This document shows positions 57,641 through 64,000 of a stretch of 64,000 bases of DNA, piece by piece. Below the pieces are notes generated by a model. That model saw nothing but the letters and a program-made list of their open reading frames with translations. It made no database searches and was not told the origin of the DNA. The stretch spans positions 1,922,001 to 1,986,000 of the forward strand of contig NZ_CP014845.1 of the NCBI RefSeq assembly GCF_001598055.1, read 5' to 3'. The stretch comes from Cupriavidus nantongensis (GTDB taxonomy: Bacteria > Pseudomonadota > Gammaproteobacteria > Burkholderiales > Burkholderiaceae). The number at the start of each line of letters is the position of its first letter. The first letter of the stretch is position 1. A program made the position numbers and the translations under genes.

Positions 57641-58798
57641 ATGAATCACCCCTGGCTCAAGCTGGGCGGCCGCCGCCTGCTGCCGATCGTGCAGGGCGGC
57701 ATGGGCATCGGCATCTCGGCCCACCGGCTGGCCGGCGCGGTCGCGCGCCAGAACGGCGTCGGCACCATCGCCAGCATCGACCTGCGCCACCACCACCCCG
57801 ACCTGATGGCGCGCACCCGCGGCAGCCGTGACAAGCCGGCCATCGAAGCCGCCAACCTGGAAGCCCTGGACCGCGAGATCCGCGCCGCGCGCACCGCCGC
57901 CGAGGGCCACGGCCTGATCGCCGTCAACGTGATGAAGGCGGTCGGCTCGCACGCGGCGCTGGTGCGGCAAGCGTGCGAAAGCGGTGCCGATGCCATCGTC
58001 ATGGGCGCCGGCCTGCCGCTGGACCTGCCCGAACTGACCGCCGGCCACCCCAGGGTGGCATTGATCCCGATCCTGTCCGAGGCGCGCGGCATCGGCCTGG
58101 TGCTGCGCCGCTGGATGAAGAAGGGCCGGCTGCCCGACGCCATCGTGGTCGAACACCCGGCGCATGCCGGCGGCCACCTGGGCGCGGCCACCATCCAGGA
58201 CCTGTCCGAGCCGCGCTTCTCGTTCTCGCGCGTGCTGGGCGAATGCCGCGAACTGTTCGCGCAGCTGGGACTGGCCTGGGACAGCATCCCGCTGATCCTG
58301 GCGGGCGGCATCGACAGCCACGCCAAGGTGCGCCACTGGCTGGGCGAAGGCGCCGCCGCGGTGCAGCTGGGCACGGCCTTCGCCGTGACCGAGGAATGCG
58401 ATGCGCATCCGGCCTTCAAGCAAGTGCTGGCCACCGCGCGGCCCGAAACCCTGCGCGAATTCACCAGCGTCGCCGGCCTGCCCGCGCGCGCGGTGCTGAC
58501 GCCATGGCTGCAGCGCTACCTGTCTAGCGAAGCGCGCCTGCAGCGCCGCGCGCGCGTGCGCGAATGCCTGGAAGGATTCGATTGCCTGCAGGCCTGCGGC
58601 CTGCGCGACGGCATCGCGCGCATCGGCCAGTTCTGCATCGACCTGAAGCTGGCGCAGGCCGTACGCGGCGACGTGGAACGCGGCCTGTTCTTCCGCGGCC
58701 GCGGCGCGCTGCCGTTCGGCGAGGCCATCCGGCCGGTGGCGGAGCTGATGCATTACCTGTTGACCGGGGAGAAGCCCGCCGGGCTGGCGGCCACCTGA
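57641..58798 (+). CDS. Nitronate monooxygenase-like flavoprotein
   Basis: FMN-dependent protein of 385 residues in the 2-nitropropane dioxygenase family. Characteristic parts are PIVQGGMGIGISAHRLAGAVARQNGVGTIASIDL, VEHPAHAGGHLGA (FMN contact, usual in class I) and LILAGGIDSHAKV, QLGTAFAVTEECDAHP. The C-terminal part carries cysteines (ECLEGFDCLQACGL, QFCIDL). It is divergent from ubiUVT and close to the 12-TM gene; members in this position are common in denitrifiers and may detoxify nitronates formed during nitrite/NO stress. ATG 57641 has CCGGAGACC upstream. Confidence 0.9.
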   Translation: MNHPWLKLGGRRLLPIVQGGMGIGISAHRLAGAVARQNGVGTIASIDLRHHHPDLMARTRGSRDKPAIEAANLEALDREIRAARTAAEGHGLIAVNVMKAVGSHAALVRQACESGADAIVMGAGLPLDLPELTAGHPRVALIPILSEARGIGLVLRRWMKKGRLPDAIVVEHPAHAGGHLGAATIQDLSEPRFSFSRVLGECRELFAQLGLAWDSIPLILAGGIDSHAKVRHWLGEGAAAVQLGTAFAVTEECDAHPAFKQVLATARPETLREFTSVAGLPARAVLTPWLQRYLSSEARLQRRARVRECLEGFDCLQACGLRDGIARIGQFCIDLKLAQAVRGDVERGLFFRGRGALPFGEAIRPVAELMHYLLTGEKPAGLAAT

Positions 58799-58833
58799 CC
58801 GCAGCATCCCCATCACTAACGCCGCCGAAACAA

Positions 58834-58956
58834 GGCTCCCCTCGCCCGCTTGCGGGAGAGGGGTGGGGGAGAGGGCCAGAGCGTCTACGAAGTCGGCCGC
58901 GTCGGTATGCCTGCGCCTGCCCTCTCCCCCGGCCCCTCTCCCGCAGGCGGGGAGCC
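58834..58956. repeat. Intergenic inverted-repeat element, copy C
   Basis: A 123-nt element with GGCTCCCC at the left end and GGGGAGCC at the right; the two arms of about 38 nt (TGCGGGAGAGGGG, GGGGGAGAGGGC and their complements) pair around a central spacer of about 50 nt. It resembles the element at 1867. It contains the stop codon and last codons of the minus-strand gene ending at 58885. Confidence 0.85.
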
Positions 58957-60273
58957 AACCAGCGGGACGTCAATGCCAACAGCAACACGCGGCGGCAACC
59001 CACCACACCTGCGCATCTGCCGCATGCAGCGCAGCGCCGCCAGCAATTGCCACCCCAGCCACGCATTGGCCCCCGCCAGCAGCAGCCCGCCGACGCGCGC
59101 CAGCAGCGCCGGCGCCAAGGGCAGCGCCAGCAGCACCGCATAAGCCGACAGCAACAGCCACGCCTGCCCGCGCTGCCGGCCCGGCGCGATGATCGCCTGC
59201 ATCGACGGCACGCGCGCCCTGGGCGGCAGCAGCCGGCGCAGGTGCAGCCACACCAGGAATGGCACGATCTTGCCCAGCATCGCCGTGACCGGCAGCACGC
59301 CCACGCCGACCAGCGCCATCGTGCCGGCCCACCACGCCAGCGGCAGCGCCGCAGCAGGCAGCACCACCGCCGCGGCACCCAGCACCGCCGCGCCCAGCAT
59401 GCTGGCGCATGCGACCGGCCACAACGGCCATAGCGGATCGTGGCGCCGCCGCGCGCGCACCGTGCCGGCGAGCCCGCATATCCCCAGCACCGCCACGAAC
59501 GACAGCCACACCACCAGCGCAGCCTGTGCCAGCACCGGTTCCCCTGGCCACAGCACCAGCGCGGCGCTGAACACCGCCAGCGGCGCCCAATGCCCCAGCG
59601 GCAGCCAGCGCGCCAGCGCCGCCGGCAAGCGCGGCGTCTGCCAGAACATCGGCAGCACCGTGGCGGCGACCCCGCTGACCAGCGCCGCCAGCCAGCCACC
59701 CAGCGCCCATGCCATATGCAGGCCAAGCGCCTGCGCCACCGGCACGCCCCACAGCCCGCCGAAGGTGCCCGCCAGCGCGATGCCGGCGACCACCGCCACC
59801 ATCAGCGGCGCGCCGATGCCGGCCAGCGTGCGCGTGGTGGCGTCCCGTGCGGCCACGCGCCGGCCCGCGGCCAGCAGCATCGCTCCCACCAGCAGCAGCA
59901 CCGCGCCAAGCGCAGCCGCAACCCGCATCGCTACCGGCTCGCCGCCCAGCAAGCCGAAACCGAGCGCAGCCGCCAGCGCCGCGCCGGTCGCGGCCATCAA
60001 CGGCGCCAGCCGCCCGGCAGCGGGAACGTCCACGCGCGCCACCACCGGCATCATCTGGAACAGCGCGCCGACCATCACCGGCAGCAGCATGCCCAGCGCC
60101 AGCGCATGCACCGCCGCCAGCGCCAGCGGCGCGAACCGGTCGGGCAGGCCCGCCGCAGGCCCCGCTGCCAGCAGCAGCCCCGCGGCCGCGCCCAGCCACG
60201 GCGCCGGCATCAGGCAACCGAACACCAGCGCAGGCCGTGGCGCGCGCGCGTAGTCGAGATCCGCGCCTTTCAT
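58885..60273 (-). CDS. 12-TM His-containing membrane protein of the denitrification region
   Basis: Integral membrane protein of 462 residues with about 12 hydrophobic segments. It lacks the NnrS signature. Conserved-looking histidines lie in membrane segments: AVHALALGMLLPVMVGALFQMMPV, GLHMAWALGGWLAALVSG and LVWLHLRRL. The segment pattern (H...GA..QM.PV) recalls haem-copper oxidase subunit I-like proteins found beside nar/nir genes, but the full ligand set cannot be confirmed. The C-terminal tail from about residue 440 (GSPPAGEGPGERAGAG) is encoded by the inverted-repeat element, so the original end was probably replaced. Its promoter is of class II FNR type. Confidence 0.8.
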   Translation of the reverse strand: MKGADLDYARAPRPALVFGCLMPAPWLGAAAGLLLAAGPAAGLPDRFAPLALAAVHALALGMLLPVMVGALFQMMPVVARVDVPAAGRLAPLMAATGAALAAALGFGLLGGEPVAMRVAAALGAVLLLVGAMLLAAGRRVAARDATTRTLAGIGAPLMVAVVAGIALAGTFGGLWGVPVAQALGLHMAWALGGWLAALVSGVAATVLPMFWQTPRLPAALARWLPLGHWAPLAVFSAALVLWPGEPVLAQAALVVWLSFVAVLGICGLAGTVRARRRHDPLWPLWPVACASMLGAAVLGAAAVVLPAAALPLAWWAGTMALVGVGVLPVTAMLGKIVPFLVWLHLRRLLPPRARVPSMQAIIAPGRQRGQAWLLLSAYAVLLALPLAPALLARVGGLLLAGANAWLGWQLLAALRCMRQMRRCGGLPPRVAVGIDVPLVGSPPAGEGPGERAGAGIPTRPTS

Positions 60274-60663
60274 GCGCGCCCCGCGGCGTGACGGAGGTGA
60301 CGCATTCGTGCGTCCTTTGAAGTGGATACGGCCATCGCTCCTTCTCGCCAGTCGTGACAAAAGGCCCGATGCTAGGCCGCCGCGCCGCGCAGGGATTTGA
60401 CGCGGGCCAATCCGGCCGGCATGAAATATCACGATGTGATGGAAACCGCCCTGGCGCCACACGCCATGCCCACGATGCGCCGCCGCCCGCACATACGCGC
60501 GCCAAAGCCGGGTTTCCTTGATCTTGCGCAGGTAGCCCAGCCATTCGCGCGGGGACAATCGCTTCCGACTCCTGCGTAATCCTGTTGCCCTGGCCGTCGG
60601 CCCACTGCCCGGCACCCTCGACAGGCCCGCGACAGGTTCCCCCTGGTAGCCCCCGATACCGCC
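60274..60663. other. 390-nt divergent intergenic region before narX
   Basis: No gene is supported here. The part near 60362-60410 holds the FNR-type promoter of the 12-TM gene. The remainder lies upstream of narX and lacks a clear -35/-10 pair or recognisable NarL heptamer pairs. No repeats or RNA structure were found. Confidence 0.6.
60369..60410 (-). promoter_or_regulatory. Class II FNR/DNR-type promoter of the 12-TM membrane protein gene
   Basis: Minus-strand TTGGCCCGCGTCAA (60410-60397) has a perfect GTCAA right half. TAGCAT (60374-60369) is the -10. The predicted start is 60362 and the box centre is at -41.5. The layout is the same as for ubiU, including TAGCAT. Confidence 0.68.
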
Positions 60664-62673
60664 ATGTCAGATACCGACCCTGCTGCCGCCCCTGCCCCGG
60701 CGGCATCCGCGTTGCCCGCGCTGCGGCACCGCCTTTCCACGCGCATCATCTCGCTGTCGCTGGCCGTGCTGCTGGTGGTGCTGGGCATGATCTCCGGCAC
60801 GCTTTGGCTGTCGTGGAAGCTGGAAGGCGCCGGCGCCGCCATCAACGATGCCGGCAGCCTGCGCATGCGCGCCAACCGCGTGGCGATCGAGCTGGCGCTG
60901 GCGCACGTGGGCCGCGCCAATGACCTGGCGGCGCAGGCGCAGGCGCTGGACACCACGCTGGCGCTGCTGAAGAAGGGCGATGCGGCGCGGCCGCTGTTCC
61001 TGCCGGACGAACCCGCCATCCACGCGCAGATGACCCGCGTGACCCATGACTGGCAACAGCGGCTGCGACCGCTGGCGGTGGCCGGCGCATCGCCTGCCGC
61101 GTACATTGCCGCGCTGCCGGGTTTTGTCGCCCAGGCCGACCGCCTGGTCGGCATGATCGAACACGACAGTGCGCGCAAGACCGACCTTCTGCGCCTGTCG
61201 CAAACCGCGCTGGCGCTGATGGCCTGTATCGGCACGGTTGCCGTGATCTACCTGCTCTACCTGTGGATCATCCTGCCGGTGCTGCGGCTGCAGGACGGTT
61301 TGCGGCGCATGGCCGCGCGCGAGTTCTCGCTGCGCCTGCCGGTGGAAAGCCGCGACGAGTTCGGCACGCTCAGCGAGGGCTTCAACCGCATGGCGGGCGA
61401 GCTGCAGGGCCTGTACCACGATCTTGAAGCGCGCGTGGCGCAGAAGACCGCCGAGCTGGAGCGCCACAACCGCGACCTGGAAACGCTGTACGAGATGGCC
61501 GCCTTCCTGAACCAGGCCCCCGATGCCGAAGCCATGGCGCAGGGCTTCCTGGCGCGCGTCATGCGCCAGTTCGACGCGGATGGCGGCAGCGTGCGCGTGC
61601 TCGACAGCCGCCACGGCCGCATGCACCTGCTGGCCGCCGCGGGCCTGCCCGCGGCGCTGGCCGAGGCCGATTCCTGCGCCTCGGCCAACGGCTGCCATTG
61701 CGGCGATGCCACGCGCGAGGCCGTGATCGCCATCGTCGACCTGCGCGAGGCGGCACGTGCCGGCGCGGCCGACGAAACCCCGTGCGGCCGCGACGGCTTC
61801 CAGTCGCTGGCGGCGTTCCGCATCGAAAGCCAGCGCGGCGCCACCGGCATGTTCGCGCTGCACTTCCGCGCGCCGCGCAAGCTGCCGCCGTCGGACCGGC
61901 AGCTGCTGCAGACGCTGGCGCAGCACCTGGGCACCGCGCTGGAACACCTGCGCCTGTCCGCCACCGCGCGCCAGCTGGCGGTGGTGGAAGAGCGCAACCT
62001 GGTCGCGCAAGGGCTGCACGACAGCATCGCCCAGGGGCTGAACTACCTGAACCTGCAGGTGCAGCTGCTCGACGACGCGGTTGCGCGCGACGACCTGGCC
62101 GAGACCCGCGAACTGGTGCCGATGCTGCGCCATGGCTTGGAAGAAAGCTACCAGGACGTGCGCGAGCTGCTCAACAACTTCCGCTCGCGGCTGGGCACCG
62201 GCGAATTGCGCCCCGCAGTGGAAGAGACCGTCGAGCGCTTTCGCCGGCAATGCCGCACCGAGGCCGCGCTGGCGATCGACGAACGCGGCGGCGCCTGGCC
62301 GCTGTCGCCCGAGCAGCAGCTGCAGGTGCTGTTCATCCTGCAGGAGGCGCTGTCCAACGTGCGCAAGCACGCCATGGCGGCGCACGTCGCGGTGGCGCTC
62401 AGCCATGGCCGCGATTTCCGCCTGGTGGTGCAGGACGACGGCGAAGGCTTCGACCCCGACGAACTGGCCACCCGCGCCGACGCCCATATCGGCCTGAGCA
62501 TCATGCGCGAGCGCGCCGCGCGGCTGGGGGCGCAGCTGCACGTGCAGGCCAGCCCCGGCAGCGGCGTGCGCATCGAACTGGTGCTGCCCGCCGGCAGCCA
62601 CGGCGCCGCCCGGCGCGATCGCAGCGCCAACCCCATCACCAGCCTGACCCTCCCGAGCGAGACCCAGCCATGA
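60664..62673 (+). CDS. narX: Nitrate/nitrite sensor histidine kinase NarX
   Basis: Sensor kinase of 669 residues. Membrane segment 1 is at about 26-50, then the periplasmic domain starts with the P-box NDAGSLRMRANRVAIEL (61-77), the nitrate/nitrite-binding helix of NarX/NarQ. Segment 2 (about 180-205) precedes a HAMP domain, a coiled coil, a GAF-like region with a cysteine cluster (CASANGCHC and a later Cys), and the HisKA_3 helix with phosphoacceptor His452 (QGLHDSIAQGL). The ATPase N box is LFILQEALSNVRKHA. Stop overlaps narL (ATGA). It should control nar genes and perhaps nir. Confidence 0.94.
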   Translation: MSDTDPAAAPAPAASALPALRHRLSTRIISLSLAVLLVVLGMISGTLWLSWKLEGAGAAINDAGSLRMRANRVAIELALAHVGRANDLAAQAQALDTTLALLKKGDAARPLFLPDEPAIHAQMTRVTHDWQQRLRPLAVAGASPAAYIAALPGFVAQADRLVGMIEHDSARKTDLLRLSQTALALMACIGTVAVIYLLYLWIILPVLRLQDGLRRMAAREFSLRLPVESRDEFGTLSEGFNRMAGELQGLYHDLEARVAQKTAELERHNRDLETLYEMAAFLNQAPDAEAMAQGFLARVMRQFDADGGSVRVLDSRHGRMHLLAAAGLPAALAEADSCASANGCHCGDATREAVIAIVDLREAARAGAADETPCGRDGFQSLAAFRIESQRGATGMFALHFRAPRKLPPSDRQLLQTLAQHLGTALEHLRLSATARQLAVVEERNLVAQGLHDSIAQGLNYLNLQVQLLDDAVARDDLAETRELVPMLRHGLEESYQDVRELLNNFRSRLGTGELRPAVEETVERFRRQCRTEAALAIDERGGAWPLSPEQQLQVLFILQEALSNVRKHAMAAHVAVALSHGRDFRLVVQDDGEGFDPDELATRADAHIGLSIMRERAARLGAQLHVQASPGSGVRIELVLPAGSHGAARRDRSANPITSLTLPSETQP

Positions 62674-63323
62674 CCATCCGCATCCTGCTGATCGACGACC
62701 ACACCCTGTTCCGCTCGGGCATCCGCGCGCTGCTGCAGCGCCAGGCCGACTTCGAGATCGTCGACGAAGCCGCCGACGGCGTGGAAGGCATCAAGCGCGC
62801 CAAGCAGCACCGCCCCGACGTGATCCTGCTCGACCTGAACATGCCGGGCCTGTCCGGGCTCGAGGCGCTGCAGCTGCTGGTCGAAGACCTGCCGCAGACC
62901 GCGGTGATCGTGCTGACCGTATCCGAGGAGGCCGAGGAACTGGCCGCCGCGCTGCGCAGCGGCGCGCGCGGCTACCTGATCAAGAACATCGAGACCGAGG
63001 CGCTGATCGCCGGCATCCGCCGCGCCGCCGCCGGCGAGCCGGTGATCTCCGACAGCATGACCGCCAAGCTGGTGGCGCAGTTCCGGGCGCCCGCGCCCGT
63101 GGCTGCGCCGCGCCAGGAAGAAGCGCCGCGGCTGACCGCGCGCGAGCGCGAGATCGTGCAGGGCCTGGCCCGCGGCGAAAGCAACAAGGAGATCGCGCGC
63201 GACCTGGGCGTGGCCGAAAGCACGGTGAAGATCCACGTGCAGAACATCCTGAAGAAGCTGAACCTGGCCAGCCGCGTGCAGGTGGCGGTTTATGCGGTGG
63301 AACACGGGCTGAACACGGCGTGA
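62670..63323 (+). CDS. narL: Nitrate/nitrite response regulator NarL
   Basis: Response regulator of 217 residues, partner of NarX. The receiver domain (1-125) has Asp9/Asp10, phosphoacceptor Asp55 in ILLDLNMPG, and the lysine in GYLIKNI. After a linker of about 25 residues, the LuxR-type helix-turn-helix (LTAREREIVQGLARGESNKEIARDLGVAESTVKIHVQNILKKL) matches NarL well, including the KIHVQ recognition helix. Overlaps narX by 4 nt. Targets would be heptamer sites near the nar promoter, outside this window. Confidence 0.94.
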   Translation: MTIRILLIDDHTLFRSGIRALLQRQADFEIVDEAADGVEGIKRAKQHRPDVILLDLNMPGLSGLEALQLLVEDLPQTAVIVLTVSEEAEELAAALRSGARGYLIKNIETEALIAGIRRAAAGEPVISDSMTAKLVAQFRAPAPVAAPRQEEAPRLTAREREIVQGLARGESNKEIARDLGVAESTVKIHVQNILKKLNLASRVQVAVYAVEHGLNTA

Positions 63324-63519
63324 ACACCGCCCCGCGCTGGCCGCGCGGGTCGCCTTGCCCGCACTTGGGCGTCGTCCGATTCCTACACCGATATCAGTCC
63401 CTGCCCGGAGGGATGCCAGCACCCCTTGTCCTACGCTGAACGGTAAGCGGATGGCTCTGCGGAGCCGCCTCGGAACGGAAGCCGCGCGGCTTCCCCGATC
63501 CACGAACAAGGAGCACGCC

Positions 63520-63678
63520 ATGGGCATCGGCACCATCCTTCTGATCATCCTCGTCCTGCTGTTGATCGGCGCCCTGCCGGCCTGGCCGTACAGTTCCGGC
63601 TGGGGCTACTGGCCGAGCGGCGGCCTGGGACTGATCGTCCTGATCGTGGTGCTGCTGGTGGTGCTGGGTCGGATCTAG
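63520..63678 (+). CDS. DUF3309 small membrane protein
   Basis: A 52-residue protein with two hydrophobic segments (about 4-20 and 32-50) and WPYSSGWGYWPSGGLG between them, the DUF3309 pattern. AAGGAG precedes the ATG at 63520. Such tiny proteins are common in proteobacteria, frequently in stress loci; function unknown. Confidence 0.88.
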   Translation: MGIGTILLIILVLLLIGALPAWPYSSGWGYWPSGGLGLIVLIVVLLVVLGRI

Positions 63679-63731
63679 CGTCCGGCAGGCAGCGAACCGC
63701 GGCACGGAGCGCGCAAGACGATTTGCGTGCC

Positions 63732-63750
63732 GGCCGCGCTTGTCGCGGCC
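63732..63750. other. Hairpin between the DUF3309 and DUF3008 genes
   Basis: GGCCGCG (63732-63738), loop CTTGT, CGCGGCC (63744-63750); outer GTGCC/GGCAC bases can extend it. No T-run follows, so termination is doubtful. Confidence 0.45.
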
Positions 63751-63838
63751 GCGCCTGGCACCTATAACGAAGCGCGGGCTCGCGCGTCAGCGTGCGCCCG
63801 GTCCTATCAACCTTTTCACCTTTCGCAAGGAGACTCAG

Positions 63839-64000
63839 ATGCCAGCAAAATCCAAGGCGCAACAGCAGGCCGCCGGAGCGGCGCTCTCCGCAAAGCGCGG
63901 CGAAAAGAAGGCAGGTTCGCTGAAGGGACCTTCCCGCTCGATGGCCAAGTCGATGAGCGAGAAGGAACTCGAGAAAATGGCTTCGACCAAGACCAAGGGC
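63839..64000 (+). CDS. DUF3008 small basic protein (5' part)
   Basis: The frame starts at ATG 63839 after AAGGAGAC and runs to the window edge, 54 codons without a stop. The sequence is rich in Lys, Ala and Ser (MPAKSKAQQQAAGAALSAKR, SMSEKELEKMASTKTKG), matching the DUF3008 family (about 60 residues), so only a few codons should be missing. These proteins are abundant in stationary phase or stress in some Burkholderiales; function unknown. Confidence 0.88.
   Translation, partial: MPAKSKAQQQAAGAALSAKRGEKKAGSLKGPSRSMAKSMSEKELEKMASTKTKG

Noticed and set aside
58885..60273. Assignment as NnrS
   Set aside because: The NnrS start and its WHAHE-type motif are missing; only position and membrane nature agree.
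63331..63349. Hairpin CCCGCGC/GCGCGGG after narL as terminator
   Set aside because: Short stem with no T-run in a very GC-rich region; too common by chance.

Overview
The window (64 kb, very GC-rich, dense, codon use strongly G/C-ending) looks like a replicon of a denitrifying beta-proteobacterium of the Cupriavidus/Ralstonia type. The evidence is the combination of a respiratory nitrate reductase operon, a cytochrome cd1 nitrite reductase cluster with a fused NirDL, a quinol-type NO reductase beside NorA and NorR, UbiTUV, NarXL, a protocatechuate/4-hydroxybenzoate regulatory block, and a Bug-type (TctC) binding protein. The genus is inferred from gene content and was not tested by comparison.

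Layout. (1) 1-4.9 kb: the 3' part of a nar operon, narH (cut by the window edge), narJ, narI, a parvulin isomerase, a beta-carbonic anhydrase and mobB. (2) 5-9.5 kb: a three-domain ACP/fatty-acyl-AMP ligase/PlsC fusion, a TerC protein and a universal stress protein. (3) 9.6-19 kb: nirS-M-C-F-DL-G-H-J-N-E, the whole set for making, filling and feeding cytochrome cd1, behind a class II FNR/DNR-type promoter. (4) 19-24 kb: pobA with an AraC regulator, a PcaQ-like LysR regulator and a PcaK-like transporter. (5) 24-36.6 kb: a chemoreceptor, a phospholipase-D-type cardiolipin synthase, LysR/MFS divergent pair, a two-component system, and an LpoB/YcfL/unknown/COG3014 envelope lipoprotein operon. (6) 36.9-47.7 kb: a charged BON protein, exonuclease III, three LysR regulators' worth of catabolic genes (amidase, Bug protein, quinone reductase), SoxR with a divergent Rid-family gene under an evident SoxR box, a cytochrome c and a DsbA-family protein. 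(7) 47.8-52.5 kb: norB (broken by an apparent 1-nt frameshift) and norA facing norR, with NorR operators and a sigma-54 promoter between. (8) 52.7-64 kb: a diguanylate cyclase, ubiU-ubiV-ubiT for O2-independent ubiquinone synthesis, a nitronate monooxygenase, a 12-TM histidine-containing membrane protein, narX-narL, and two small stress-type proteins.

How it works together: NarX/NarL senses nitrate, Nar reduces nitrate to nitrite, NirS reduces nitrite to NO, NorB would reduce NO to N2O under NorR control with NorA buffering NO, and UbiTUV keeps ubiquinone available for the quinol-dependent steps without oxygen. Three promoters (nirS, ubiU, the 12-TM gene) and perhaps a fourth share an FNR/DNR-like box spaced exactly 41.5 nt from the start point predicted from the -10 element, so they form a visible local regulon. 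Non-coding structure includes three copies of a CCCTCTCCC/GGGAGAGG inverted-repeat element (one inside the nar operon, one forming the 3' end of a gene), a 4 x 22 bp tandem array in the nir operon and 12-bp tandem arrays at the 3' ends of two genes.
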